A DNA stretch of 64,000 nt from Chitinophaga oryziterrae (GCF_009758125.1 NZ_WRXO01000013.1:1-64000); one strand, 5' to 3'; shown: positions 24,698 to 34,135, counted from the stretch's first letter. Translations and numbers: made by a program. Notes: a model not told the origin generated them from the letters alone.

Positions 24698-26060
24698 GCC
24701 GCCATCATTTGTTTACATCAAAAGGATGATCGACATTTCAGAGAAGTTTCAGAAAACGGACTATCTGATCCGGAGCAAGATCATGTTGGGAAGCACTTTA
24801 CTGAATTCCGGATTTTATAAAGAGGCTTTCGACATTACCGGAGAAATAGATACGGGGAGGTTGTCCAACGCTCTCAAAACCGATTTCCTGTTCTTGCGGG
24901 CGCGACTGAATGCCGGTATTGCCGAGTATGATAATGATGCTTATTTTTCGCGGAGCTATTACAAGCAATCCGAGGATGATTTTAAAAATGCAGAGATCGT
25001 TACTCCTTCCAATGATTTCGAGAAGACTATCAACCTGGCCTTCCTTCCGGATTCAGTAAAACACATGAAATTAACTCCCGATTTCTTCTATAATGTTATT
25101 ATCGGGCGTCACCTGCCTGAACACAGCATCGCTATGGTTGCTACCAGGATTAGTTATGCCTATACGGGTTACGACCGGATAGGTTTTCTTGCGCTTGCTG
25201 CGATCAATGATATTCGTTCCTCAACCAAAGAAACACTTGCCATATTTTTACTCGGGCAGGAGTTGTTTAAATTGGATAAAACGAACGATGCCTATATTTT
25301 CTTGCAGGAAGCAGCGCGCAACGCCAAGTTTTATGGCGCCAGAAATCGTGCAGTGCAGATCGAATCGATGTTACCATTGGTTGCAGGTAAAATGATCGAT
25401 GAGAAACAGCATGAAAAAGATAAGTTACTCATAGGCTTTTTGACCTTTTTGATCGTTGCTGTCATATTATTTTTTCTGTTGGTCATTTACCGGAGACAAA
25501 TATTACGGATCAAAGCAAACGAGCTGATGATAAAGGGAAAAAACAGCGAACTGGAAAGCGTAAATGGAAAGCTTTGGGAATCTTCTAAAATAAAGGAAGA
25601 ACTCATCGGTTTGTTTTTTAAAACGTGTTCATCATACATAGAAATGTTAGATAAAATAAAACACAAAACCCTGCACAATATCAAACTGGGGAAATATAAA
25701 GACGTCAACCTGATTTTAAACAACGTTCATATCGAGGAAGAAAAAGGGAATTTATACAACATGCTTGATACCGTTTTTTTAACGATGTTCCCTAATTTTA
25801 TCGCATCTTTTAATGCCCTTTTAAAAAAAGAAGATCAAATCTGGCCGAAATCCGGTGAAACACTCAATGCTACACTCAGGATATTTGCCTTAATACGCCT
25901 GGGAATAAATGAGCATGAGGCCATAGCCAAAATACTGGATTATAGCGTTAGTACAGTATATACTTATAAAATGCGGATCAAGTCGCGGGCGTTGGTTCCT
26001 GCAAATGATTTCGAACAGAAAATAATGGAAATTAAATTTATTGATAGTAATCATCATTGA
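24696..26060 (+). CDS. DUF6377-type membrane regulator, N-terminally truncated
   Basis: 454 aa. Family members are usually about 540-560 aa: signal peptide, TPR-like helices, one membrane helix, coiled coil and a C-terminal DUF6377/HTH region. Here homology starts inside the TPR part (VYIKRMIDI, SKIMLGSTLLNSGFYKEAFD). The membrane helix is at about 247-270 (IGFLTFLIVAVILFFLLVIY), and the HTH end is intact (LRIFALIRLGINEHEAIAKI, then YSVSTVYTYKMRIKSRAL). The signal peptide and first helices are gone: the first codons abut the SusD remnant at 24700-24712. Such proteins often sit beside susCD pairs. Probably a non-functional remnant or one with altered topology. Confidence 0.75.
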   Translation: MPPSFVYIKRMIDISEKFQKTDYLIRSKIMLGSTLLNSGFYKEAFDITGEIDTGRLSNALKTDFLFLRARLNAGIAEYDNDAYFSRSYYKQSEDDFKNAEIVTPSNDFEKTINLAFLPDSVKHMKLTPDFFYNVIIGRHLPEHSIAMVATRISYAYTGYDRIGFLALAAINDIRSSTKETLAIFLLGQELFKLDKTNDAYIFLQEAARNAKFYGARNRAVQIESMLPLVAGKMIDEKQHEKDKLLIGFLTFLIVAVILFFLLVIYRRQILRIKANELMIKGKNSELESVNGKLWESSKIKEELIGLFFKTCSSYIEMLDKIKHKTLHNIKLGKYKDVNLILNNVHIEEEKGNLYNMLDTVFLTMFPNFIASFNALLKKEDQIWPKSGETLNATLRIFALIRLGINEHEAIAKILDYSVSTVYTYKMRIKSRALVPANDFEQKIMEIKFIDSNHH

Positions 26061-26138
26061 GACAGCCCGCAACTTTACCCCGCTTTTTACCATTGCCTGT
26101 CTTATAACCAGGTCGGCCGTTGGATCCAGGAATTATAT

Positions 26139-26942
26139 TCAGAAATTATGTTTACAGTTATAAGTAATCGTAGTAGTTGAAATTGGTATGCTGGCAAAAG
26201 TGCCGAGTCCATGACTGCCAAAATTAACCTCTACCGGTAGCCCGTAATTGTTATAGGAAAATACCTGTACCGAATTATTTATGCTGTAATCCCTGTCTAA
26301 GAATTGCCAGATAGGATGTGTACGACGCAGGTTGATCTTATTATCAAAGCTAAAGGTTACTGTATTGGTCCCACTTGCCGTTTGATTGGTGATCTTTACA
26401 AGATTGCCCTCATTATTGTAAGTGTAAAGCGACGTTAAAGCAACTGATGCCGAGCCATAAGTGTCTGTTGATTTGATGATCCTGTTTTCAATATCATAAG
26501 CGTAAGTAGAGATATTGCCGACAAACAAGTGCCCTTGCTGAGGATCGGGTAGGGGTATACCCGGACCAATAAAACCAAATGAATAAGAAGTATCAACGGT
26601 AATCCTGTTCTTTGCATCGTAATGATACCGGTGCCATACCTCAAAAAATGGGTTCGGGCTTTCGTAAACACCATAATAGTCCGTCATTCTCCCTTTTTGA
26701 TCATAGCGGAATAAGAAGTTCGGTGATCCTGTGCCTACCGAAGCCCTGGTTATGCTCAAAGGATTGCCATTATGACTATATGCAATTACAAGAGAATCGC
26801 CTATAAAAATGCCTCCTTTTAGTTTTACGATCTGACAGTCCGGGGTGTGGGGAGGCACCTCATGAAACTTATTGCAGCCGGATAATAAGAAACCGGTCAT
26901 GACCGCTATTACACATGCAGATGTAATTAGAATTGATTTCAT
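26139..26942 (-). CDS. Lipoprotein with YD/RHS-like repeats
   Basis: 267 aa. A lipoprotein signal (FLLSGC, Cys at about 23) is followed by a chain of YD-like repeats: FRYDQKGRMTDYYGVYE, YHYDAKNRITVDTSY, YAYDIENRIIKSTDTYG, YTYNNEGNLVKITNQ. Small Bacteroidota lipoproteins of this kind (DUF4595-like) are exposed on the outer membrane; their function is unknown. The gene is monocistronic, with no recognised partner. Confidence 0.7.
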   Translation of the reverse strand: MKSILITSACVIAVMTGFLLSGCNKFHEVPPHTPDCQIVKLKGGIFIGDSLVIAYSHNGNPLSITRASVGTGSPNFLFRYDQKGRMTDYYGVYESPNPFFEVWHRYHYDAKNRITVDTSYSFGFIGPGIPLPDPQQGHLFVGNISTYAYDIENRIIKSTDTYGSASVALTSLYTYNNEGNLVKITNQTASGTNTVTFSFDNKINLRRTHPIWQFLDRDYSINNSVQVFSYNNYGLPVEVNFGSHGLGTFASIPISTTTITYNCKHNF

Positions 26943-27144
26943 TGGAGTTTTTTTTAGTTTGAATAATTACAAAGCGGGGGTGTAGCGGTATTTAGGAATA
27001 TTTCTCTTACTAATACAGAAATACAGGTCTTAATTATGCACGGATATTAAATAACATCATCTCTAAGGTATGCATAAGCTGTATTACGAGCAATGATGCC
27101 TATCATCTGATATGTTGATCATGGTGAGTGAATTGACTATGAAA

Positions 27145-28191
27145 TCATGGTGTGCGGGCCAGCAGAACGTTGAGGCTTTTCCATTCATCTACATGATCGG
27201 TCACTATTTTCAGTATAGCTACAAAAGGAATGAACAGCACCATGCCGGAAACACCCCATAAAATTCCTCCTGCCAGTATGGCTACCAGTGTGGACCAGGT
27301 GCTTACGTTCAGTTGCGCGCCTACTACTTTCGGGAATATTAAATTGGCCTCCAGGTATTGAACAAAGGAAAAAACGGCTATCACTCCAAGGGGATACCAT
27401 ATAGATTCTTTGGTGGTCCAGGCAACGGAAATAGGCAGCAGAGCGCTGACGATGATCCCGATATATGGGATAATGGTCATAATGGCCGTCAGCATTCCAA
27501 AAAGCAGGGCATGGCGTACGCCCAGGGCCAATAGACCGGCACTGTTAAGCGCTCCGACTATGATATATACCAGTATCATCCCTTTGATATAGTTGAAGTA
27601 TGTATCTATAACCTGCTGCAATATTACATCCAACCGGATCTTGTATGCAGGCCCGACAACGAGTCGCAGGTATTGCACAAATACATGGCGGTGGTAAAGG
27701 AATAGCGCGGCAAAAACAGGGATCATGAACAGCATGAAACAGATATTAATCGTCGTGCTGATAGTTCCACGTAACATACCGCTGACAAGATTGCCAGCAT
27801 TCATAACCATATTTTGCAACCATCCGGTCTGAACAGCAAGCCCAATGCCCAGCTGATCCGATATCCATGCCTGCAAGCCGAAAATGAGTATCTCCAGTTT
27901 GCCGGCAATCTGGGGCCAGTCATGCCAGAACACCATCACTTGCCATATCAGTAGTCCCAGCAGCATGGCAAACAGCAGCCCAACAATGGTTAGCGACAGG
28001 GTAGTGGACAAGGCCCTTGAACATCCCTTCCGTTCCAGCTTTTTACATACCGGGTACATGACCATAGCCACGAGTAAACCGAAGAACAGGGGGATGAATA
28101 AAGTTTTGCCGAAATAGAGAATGGCTGCCCCAAAGAAGATTATCTGTACATACCTTGCCAAAGGAGCAGTAGTTTTATTGGGTGATGTCAT
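27145..28191 (-). CDS. AI-2E family transporter (PerM/YdiK-like)
   Basis: 348 aa, typical length. About eight hydrophobic helices with the family layout: two N-terminal pairs (IFFGAAILYFGKTLFIPLFF; LSLTIVGLLFAMLLGLLIWQ), a central periplasmic segment, and a C-terminal group containing LTAIMTIIPYIGIIVSAL and YLEANLIFPKVVGAQLNV. This family includes autoinducer-2 exporters and Na+/H+ antiporters; the substrate cannot be predicted. No operon partner in the same orientation. Confidence 0.88.
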   Translation of the reverse strand: MTSPNKTTAPLARYVQIIFFGAAILYFGKTLFIPLFFGLLVAMVMYPVCKKLERKGCSRALSTTLSLTIVGLLFAMLLGLLIWQVMVFWHDWPQIAGKLEILIFGLQAWISDQLGIGLAVQTGWLQNMVMNAGNLVSGMLRGTISTTINICFMLFMIPVFAALFLYHRHVFVQYLRLVVGPAYKIRLDVILQQVIDTYFNYIKGMILVYIIVGALNSAGLLALGVRHALLFGMLTAIMTIIPYIGIIVSALLPISVAWTTKESIWYPLGVIAVFSFVQYLEANLIFPKVVGAQLNVSTWSTLVAILAGGILWGVSGMVLFIPFVAILKIVTDHVDEWKSLNVLLARTP

Positions 28192-28360
28192 ATCAGGGGG
28201 ATTTTATGCACTACAATGTTATGCTTTATAGATGTATGTTGACATGAGTGACGTAGATATGATGGTTGATTGCTATCACCTGCTCTGGTAATGCCCGTCA
28301 TTGTTTCAGGCTCTTCCATTGATGCATTTGGGCTGTGCTGTCACGGCTGGATTAGATTAA

Positions 28361-28400
28361 AAAAGGAAAGGCCGGAGATTTCTCCCGCCTTTCCTCTAGT
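28361..28400 (-). terminator. Terminator after the yceI-like gene
   Basis: GGAAAGGC (28365-28372) pairs with GCCTTTCC (28387-28394), extended by GGAGA/TCTCC. On the minus strand a run of seven T follows. It is the terminator of the gene ending at 28424. Directly beside it is GTGCCCGGAAC (28397-28408), shared with the dispersed repeat at 41568. Confidence 0.75.
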
Positions 28401-28423
28401 GTGCCCGGAACGGGGTCATTCTA

Positions 28424-29092
28424 TTATTTAACGGCTTTCAATCGAAACCCAATTTCAACTTCTTTACTGATCATCCAATTTTCCGGACTCCCTTCAGTTT
28501 TGTAGTTAATACCCCAGGCTGTCCTATCAATCACAAATTTTGCATTTGCGGTAACGTCGTTCTGGCTAACCGTGATCTGCGCCGGGAAAGTAATGTTGAG
28601 GGTACTGTCTTTCAATGTCAGATTGCCGCTTATAAGATGGGTCGCACCTGGCAGGAGGCTTTTTCCCTTTGTACTGTCGTAGGGTGCTACGCCGGTGATA
28701 ACGAATTTAGCGGTGGGGTGTTTGGCTACATCAAAGAAATCAGGGCTTTTCAGATGGCTGTCAAGCTCTGTTGATTTTTTATCTTTCTCAGTAACGGAGG
28801 CCGGATCTGTGATAAGTGTATTCATATTCATTTCAAAACTTCCGCCGGTAAGTGCGCCATTTTCAATATTAAGACTTCCATCAGCTACTTTAATGTCTCC
28901 GAATCGTGGTGCAAATCCACCTTTGTGAGTAGCACGCCACTGAACAGATGTGGCTGTTGTGTCAATAATGTAGGCGCTACCAGTGGTTGCTGCGGCTTCT
29001 TTTTTTTCTTCAGTTTTTGCATGGTCCTGTGAAGGACCACCACATGCTGCCAATGTCAGGAGTAGAATAAAGGATGGTAATGGTTGTCTCAT
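28424..29092 (-). CDS. YceI family lipoprotein
   Basis: 222 aa. The signal ends in a lipobox (LTLAAC, Cys at about 17), followed by a charged linker and a YceI domain from residue 40 (YIIDTTATSVQWRATHKGG; LKSPDFFDVAKHPTAKFVIT; VIDRTAWGINY). YceI proteins are lipocalin-like barrels that bind isoprenoid-type lipids. The gene is divergent from the lipopeptide/MNIO pair at 29309, with 216 bp between; shared control is possible but no palindrome stands out. Confidence 0.9.
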   Translation of the reverse strand: MRQPLPSFILLLTLAACGGPSQDHAKTEEKKEAAATTGSAYIIDTTATSVQWRATHKGGFAPRFGDIKVADGSLNIENGALTGGSFEMNMNTLITDPASVTEKDKKSTELDSHLKSPDFFDVAKHPTAKFVITGVAPYDSTKGKSLLPGATHLISGNLTLKDSTLNITFPAQITVSQNDVTANAKFVIDRTAWGINYKTEGSPENWMISKEVEIGFRLKAVK

Positions 29093-29308
29093 TTTATTGT
29101 TTTTTGATATTTTATTTAATAAAATAATTAATAACGCTTACCCGAATCTAATTATTTATTTAGAAAAGAGTGCGCAAACATTGAATAAATTGGCAGCCTG
29201 CCTGTAACCTTTTTTTTCCTGCAACGTTTAATAGCTGACAACTCCCAAGGCCTATAATGACTCGTAGCTGTAGCCGGGACAATAATTATGTATTAAAAAA
29301 TCCAAAGA

Positions 29309-29464
29309 ATGAAGCTGTCAAAATCTCTACTTAGCGTCATCCTGATCGGCATTGCCATCCAAACAACCGTCGTTTCCTGTGGGAAAGATGATCAACCGAA
29401 GCCGAAAGAGAAGCCCAAACAAGCCCAACCCCTGGGAAACTGCCCTGCCTGTGGTATGGGTTGA
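29309..29464 (+). CDS. Small cysteine-ended lipopeptide, likely MNIO substrate
   Basis: 51 codons. Residues 1-23 form a lipoprotein signal with lipobox VVSC (C24), then a Lys/Pro-rich linker (DDQPKPKEKPKQAQPLG), then the last eight residues NCPACGMG. The stop TGA overlaps the first base pairs of the next gene (TTGA at 29461-29464). Small peptides with C-terminal Cys motifs encoded directly before a DUF692/MNIO enzyme are known RiPP precursors (bufferin- and chryseobasin-type systems), so C45 and/or C48 are the likely modification sites. The mature product would be lipid-anchored in the envelope. Copper binding is possible by analogy only. Confidence 0.65.
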   Translation: MKLSKSLLSVILIGIAIQTTVVSCGKDDQPKPKEKPKQAQPLGNCPACGMG

Positions 29465-30621
29465 TAACTGAAATCTTCCATTTACGCTGTAATTTCAAAA
29501 AGGTGCCCAAAGTATTATCAGCCGTTGCCTGTAATCTGGATGTAAACATTCTCGCAGCATGTTTGCCTTTGATGGAGGAGTCCAGGGTAGAAGCTATAGA
29601 ATGGTCTTTCGATGCATTGTACAAGGTGAAAGAAATGCCTTCCTGGTTCCGGGAGCTGTTGACAGCCTTTAGCAATGAGAAACGGCTGATCGGCCATGGT
29701 GTCTTCTTTTCCCTTTTTTCGGGTAAGTGGTTGCCGGAGCAGGAAAGCTGGCTCAGGCACCTGGAACGGACTGCTGCTGAGTTCCGGTTTGATCACATTA
29801 CGGAACACTTCGGGTTCATGACAGGTAAGGATTTTCATCATGGTGCCCCACTGAATATTCCTTATACTACCACTACCCTCAACATTGGCAGGGACAGGCT
29901 GAAACGGATCTACGAGGCCTGCAGACGACCGGTAGGGTTAGAGAACCTGGCTTTTTCATATTCACTGGATGAGGTGAAGCGGCATGGCACCTTTTTGGAA
30001 CAGCTGCTTGAGCCGGTAAACGGATTTATTATTCTTGATCTCCACAACCTTTACTGCCAGCTCCGGAATTTTGATATTTCATTTGATGAGATGATTGCCC
30101 TCTATCCATTGGATAGAGTCCGGGAGATCCATATCTCCGGTGGCAGTTGGGAGGATTCTGCTGTAGCCCCCAATCGCAGCATAAGGAGGGATACGCATGA
30201 TGATGCAGTACCCCCTGAGGTTTTTCAGTTGCTCGAAATGACCATAGCAAAATGCCCGCATCTTAAATACGTGGTGCTGGAGCAACTGGGTAACGGACTG
30301 GTAACAGAAACGAGCAAACGTTGCTTTTACAACGATTTCCTGCAGATGGAGGATATTGTTCGTAAGAACAGTAATGAAAGCAATACCCCCGATCCCTTCC
30401 TTCCGTTATTCCCGTTATCAACAGGTCCTGTTGTTGAAGATATGACGCTGTACCAACAGCAGCTTGAACTTTCCTCTATCCTTGAATCATCTGCTTCCTA
30501 TGCGGAGGCTATGCATGTGCTCACGCAGTCTTCCCTGGCCAATTCGGACTGGAGAATCGAGCAATGGGAGCCGTATATGATTGAAACCGCTGTTAAGATT
30601 GCACAGAAGTGGAAGAAGTAG
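29461..30621 (+). CDS. MNIO (DUF692) family multinuclear iron oxidative enzyme
   Basis: 386 aa from a TTG start that overlaps the peptide stop; the family N-terminus (VLSAVACNLDVNILAACLPL) begins by residue 18, and the next in-frame ATG is too far inside. Metal-binding motifs of the TIM barrel are present: GHG (79-81), DHITEHFGF (111-119), GLENLAFS (159-166), LDLHNLY (192-198), REIHISGG (221-228), RRDTHDD (242-248) and VVLEQ (271-275). Family members use two or three iron ions to oxidise Cys, Asp or Asn in peptides. Residues 290-386 form a C-terminal extension that may do the job of the separate partner protein seen in other systems (inference). Substrate: presumably the overlapping 51-aa peptide. 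Confidence 0.88.
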   Translation: MITEIFHLRCNFKKVPKVLSAVACNLDVNILAACLPLMEESRVEAIEWSFDALYKVKEMPSWFRELLTAFSNEKRLIGHGVFFSLFSGKWLPEQESWLRHLERTAAEFRFDHITEHFGFMTGKDFHHGAPLNIPYTTTTLNIGRDRLKRIYEACRRPVGLENLAFSYSLDEVKRHGTFLEQLLEPVNGFIILDLHNLYCQLRNFDISFDEMIALYPLDRVREIHISGGSWEDSAVAPNRSIRRDTHDDAVPPEVFQLLEMTIAKCPHLKYVVLEQLGNGLVTETSKRCFYNDFLQMEDIVRKNSNESNTPDPFLPLFPLSTGPVVEDMTLYQQQLELSSILESSASYAEAMHVLTQSSLANSDWRIEQWEPYMIETAVKIAQKWKK

Positions 30622-30661
30622 TTATTTCAGCTACAATGTTTTTAATGAATGAGGCATACGC

Positions 30662-31714
30662 TCACACTCTTCTCAGTTTGTAAGGATATACTTTGCCTGA
30701 TGCCCACTGCGCCACATACAGATTATGGTCGCGGTCTACACACACATCGTGCGGATGCACAAATATTTTATCGGTCTGCGACATGGGCTGTAGTTGTCCG
30801 TTCACGTATGTTGGTTTACTGCCCCCGATATTGCTTACCACTTTGTTATGCTTGTCTAATATGGTCACAAATCCGCTGGCTTCTTTATTCATGTCCGGAG
30901 ACCGGAGTACTGCTGCGTAGAGGTAATCGCCCTGTACCACGGGGCGGCACACGCATGCGCCGGGCAGGTGGATGATCTCAAGCAATTTTCCTTCCTGGGT
31001 AAAGCGTTTAAAACAATTACGCGTCCGGTCGGTGACCAGGAGGGAGCCGTCCTTACAGCGCGGATCAAGCAGGATACCATGTGCATTGTCAAGGTGTTCG
31101 TCGCCGTTGCCACGGCCACCAAAGTAGTTCAGCAACTGGCCCTTGCTATTGTATTGTAGAATGTATTGCTCACCATAGCCGTCTGCAATGAAAATATCTC
31201 CATTCGGAGCAATGGTGGTTTCAGTGGGCACAAATTTTTCAGGTTGGGCATACAGACCTCCATCGGACGGTGCATCGATGGTCAGCAGTATTTCTCCCGT
31301 TAATGTGGTTTTATATACCTGGTGTTTCACCGTGTCTGTTATATACAGGAATTCAGTACCGTTTTCATCATGCAGGGTCAGGCCGTGCGCACCTGGGAAT
31401 GTGTGCCCCCAGGCATCGAGCAGTTGTCCTTTCGTATCATAAATCAGGACATTGTTTTTCGTTTCATTCGTGAGCAGGAAAATGCGCCCTTTTTTATCTT
31501 GTACCATTTCATGGCAGTCGTTCACGGGATATCGCTGTGGGCTACATTTACTCCAGCTGGTGTCCAACGTGTAACGTACGTCATTGTGGCCGTAAACGGG
31601 ACCTTCATTTCTGGCAAACAGATTATTCGTCAGCCATAAACCACCAAGCGACAGGGAAGTGTTACGGATAAATTGCCTGCGGGAGGCAGCTGTTTTAGCG
31701 TTGTTCTGTTTCAT
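30662..31714 (-). CDS. Tat-exported NHL-type beta-propeller protein
   Basis: 350 aa. A twin-arginine signal (SRRQFIRNTSLSLGG) leads into an NHL-like propeller with repeated blades (GHTFPGAHGLTLHDENG; FVPTETTIAPNGDIFIADGY; AHGILLDPRCKDGSLLVTDR; FVHPHDVCVDRDHNLYVAQW). The His residues between blades resemble those of peptidylglycine-lyase-like propellers, but no enzyme activity can be assigned. The start overlaps the end of the upstream desaturase-like gene by 20 bp, so they are co-transcribed and perhaps translationally coupled. Confidence 0.8.
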   Translation of the reverse strand: MKQNNAKTAASRRQFIRNTSLSLGGLWLTNNLFARNEGPVYGHNDVRYTLDTSWSKCSPQRYPVNDCHEMVQDKKGRIFLLTNETKNNVLIYDTKGQLLDAWGHTFPGAHGLTLHDENGTEFLYITDTVKHQVYKTTLTGEILLTIDAPSDGGLYAQPEKFVPTETTIAPNGDIFIADGYGEQYILQYNSKGQLLNYFGGRGNGDEHLDNAHGILLDPRCKDGSLLVTDRTRNCFKRFTQEGKLLEIIHLPGACVCRPVVQGDYLYAAVLRSPDMNKEASGFVTILDKHNKVVSNIGGSKPTYVNGQLQPMSQTDKIFVHPHDVCVDRDHNLYVAQWASGKVYPYKLRRV

Positions 31715-32732
31715 ATAATGTGGTTGCCGGAGCAGCGGACTGCTCCTGTTTTAACGATTCCAGGTAGGCGCGTTTTACGACAACGGCCGTTTTGTGTGCG
31801 CCGGTATGGCTCCAGCCGGGAGGCATAAAAATGTAACGGATCTTATTCAGGATGCCGGGGGCCTTCCATACATCCAGCGCCAGGTAATAAAACTCGCCAA
31901 AGTAGATGTCAAAAAAATTACGGGTGTTCACATCGCGCGATACGCCGTATTCAATGGAAACATTGGCGTCCTCGTATTGAAAAGTTCCAAACACTTTATC
32001 CCAGATATTCAGCAGGTTACAGAAATTGGTATCCATATACAATGGGTTCTTCGCATGATGCACACGATGATGTGAGGGTGTTAAGATCCATTTGTTTAAG
32101 AAACCCAGACGTCCGTCCCTGATGATGTTTTCCCCCACATGAATAAAGCCACCCCAGGAGCCATCGATGAACATAATAAAAAACAACAGCGGTGGATTTA
32201 CACCGGCCAGTATACATACCGTAGTGCGGATCACATCGGCATAAGCGCCTTCCAGGAAGAAGTGGGCATAGCTAACAGAAAGATTCATGCTTTGGGGTAT
32301 ATGATGCGTGGCATGCAGACACCAGAACAAACGCACTGTATGTCCCCAGTAATGATAAAGAAAATGACCCAGCTCCCAGATAATATAGCCATAGATCAGC
32401 CAGTACCAGGTGAATGAGGTTTTGAATAGCGCATACTTTTCAAATACGCCGATACAAAACGCTACTGCTGCAATAGAAAGGAAACGACCGATAGTCCGGT
32501 TTATTACAAAGATAATAAAGGGCATACGGTAGTCTTCTATCTTAAACCGTCTGTACGTAACGGCACGTATAATTTCGATCACCAGCAGGAGAGGAAGTAC
32601 CGGGGAAACTGCCCCCAGTAAACCGTTTAAAGTAAGCAGCACTTTGTAGTTACCTGTCTGGTACATATCTATCAGCGCGCGCAGTCCCATGAACCCTATC
32701 AGTTCGTTATACAGCGTGTGAAGCAATCCCAT
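31695..32732 (-). CDS. Fatty acid hydroxylase/sterol desaturase family protein
   Basis: 345 aa from ATG at 32732 (MGLLHTLYNEL). An integral membrane di-iron enzyme with the family His clusters: HFLYHYWGH, LHATHHIPQS, and HRVHHAKN. Four to five hydrophobic helices precede or separate them. Such enzymes hydroxylate or desaturate lipids at the membrane. The gene overlaps the downstream propeller gene by 20 bp; the pairing suggests the propeller protein acts with it or on its product (inference). Confidence 0.85.
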   Translation of the reverse strand: MGLLHTLYNELIGFMGLRALIDMYQTGNYKVLLTLNGLLGAVSPVLPLLLVIEIIRAVTYRRFKIEDYRMPFIIFVINRTIGRFLSIAAVAFCIGVFEKYALFKTSFTWYWLIYGYIIWELGHFLYHYWGHTVRLFWCLHATHHIPQSMNLSVSYAHFFLEGAYADVIRTTVCILAGVNPPLLFFIMFIDGSWGGFIHVGENIIRDGRLGFLNKWILTPSHHRVHHAKNPLYMDTNFCNLLNIWDKVFGTFQYEDANVSIEYGVSRDVNTRNFFDIYFGEFYYLALDVWKAPGILNKIRYIFMPPGWSHTGAHKTAVVVKRAYLESLKQEQSAAPATTLYETEQR

Positions 32733-32908
32733 ACGCAAATATTTAGTGTTATTAAGCTACTAAATAATTAGGACTAGCTTCGTTTTGCTGCCGGTGTTTA
32801 GCGGATCTTTACAAAAGAATGAGAAAAAATGAACATAGTCTGCATACATAGTTGCCCATATGTTTGTACAGTATGTATGGTTGGAAAAATCAGGGAGCAC
32901 TGTCATCG

Positions 32909-32948
32909 GGCCAAAAAAAGATGTCAGACAGCCAGAGCTGTCTGACAT
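32909..32948 (-). terminator. Terminator after the small secreted protein gene
   Basis: TGTCAGACAG (32922-32931) pairs with CTGTCTGACA (32938-32947) around a 6-nt loop; on the minus strand CTTTTTTT follows. It lies 18 bp after the stop at 32966. Confidence 0.85.
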
Positions 32949-32965
32949 TAAAAGTAAGCTAAGAA

Positions 32966-33355
32966 TCAGAGTGCGCCGATGAACTCTAAGCAATACCCGG
33001 GAAGGCAAGCGGTGCTTATATGAAAATATGTTCCCGAGATGGACGTTTGAGTTTTCATCCCCACAGCCAGGTAGTTGTTAGTAGAGCTAAGACTATAAGA
33101 ATAAGTGCCTAACGAAACTCCACTTAGCGTTGAGAACGTGATGGTAGATGGAGTAGTTCCGCTACCACTTATTGAGTAGGCAATAGTACCTGCTGGCTGG
33201 CCCGCTCCAGGTGTGCCGTCTGTAGTGCCGGTGATTGGAAAGGAGAATGCGCGCAAACCCTTTTTTATAACAGGGACGTCAGCGTGCACAGGGGCAAAGC
33301 TGGATAAAGACACAAGGAGGCATAACATTAATGCGACGGGAAACAAATTTTTCAT
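32966..33355 (-). CDS. Small secreted protein, function unknown
   Basis: 129 aa. Signal peptide (MKNLFPVALMLCLLVSLSSF, cleavage near APVHA). The mature part is Gly/Ser/Thr-rich, probably all beta (TPGAGQPAGTIAYSISGSG; ITFSTLSGVSLGTYSYSL) and ends with a Cys pair (STACLPGYCLEF). No known family recognised. It has its own terminator. Confidence 0.65.
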   Translation of the reverse strand: MKNLFPVALMLCLLVSLSSFAPVHADVPVIKKGLRAFSFPITGTTDGTPGAGQPAGTIAYSISGSGTTPSTITFSTLSGVSLGTYSYSLSSTNNYLAVGMKTQTSISGTYFHISTACLPGYCLEFIGAL

Positions 33356-33523
33356 AGAGAATTGGTTTTTATACGAGGGTTAAAAAATATCCTGACGAAT
33401 ATAAGTATTTCTCGTAATACTACGATTGCTAAACATTTGCTTATATTAATACGACACTCACAATTATTAATTTGCTATCGATCCTCGTCGTGTTATGGAT
33501 GACATTTGTAATTGAGAGAACTT

Positions 33524-34135
33524 TTAAATTTTCTGCAAACACCAGGTGGTCATGCACCGTAAATTTTGCACATTGGTGGTTTTTATAGGTTCATGGAGCC
33601 GGGCGTTGAGGCTTTTGGTATATTGAAGCAGTAATTGCTGGTCAACCAAAAAACGTTCGCTGCCATCGGGCAAAAGATAGCGACCATTGCCCAGGTTCTG
33701 CACCAGCGTTTCAATCCCGATATCCGACGCAAGTCTTGCAAATAAATAGCCGCCGGGTTTCAGCACCCGCCACATTGAGTGGATCATATTATCGAAATGA
33801 TCAGGACTGTTGGCGAAGTGCAATACCGCGCTGCTGATCACCAGGTCAAAATAATTATCATCAAAAGGCAGGTTTTCAACCGAAGCAACTACAAAATTCT
33901 CTGTAGCGTTTGCATGGGCCAGCGTTTGTGATAATTGTTTAACGGCTGATACCGCATTGGGATTAGGATCAATGCCATACACCTCATAGCCGTTTCTTAA
34001 GAAGTAAATCAGGTTACGACCACCTCCGCAGCCTGCGTCGAGCACCTTTTTACAATTATCATAAGTGCCTTTAAGCAGTTGGTCGAAGAGGTAAATATCT
34101 ATATTCCCGTAAAGTTGCTGAAGTTCTGATTGCAT
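33524..34135 (-). CDS. Class I SAM-dependent methyltransferase
   Basis: 203 aa. The SAM-binding glycine motif I is VLDAGCGGGRNLIYF (about 31-45), motif II is the acidic YGIDPNP, and the later motifs are FDLVISSAVLHFA and LKPGGYLFARL. The size and motif pattern fit a TehB/UbiE-like small-molecule methyltransferase; substrate unknown. Monocistronic. Confidence 0.9.
   Translation of the reverse strand: MQSELQQLYGNIDIYLFDQLLKGTYDNCKKVLDAGCGGGRNLIYFLRNGYEVYGIDPNPNAVSAVKQLSQTLAHANATENFVVASVENLPFDDNYFDLVISSAVLHFANSPDHFDNMIHSMWRVLKPGGYLFARLASDIGIETLVQNLGNGRYLLPDGSERFLVDQQLLLQYTKSLNARLHEPIKTTNVQNLRCMTTWCLQKI

Noticed and set aside
32760..33008. 82-codon minus-strand frame
   Set aside because: It overlaps the real secreted protein gene in another frame and spans its terminator.
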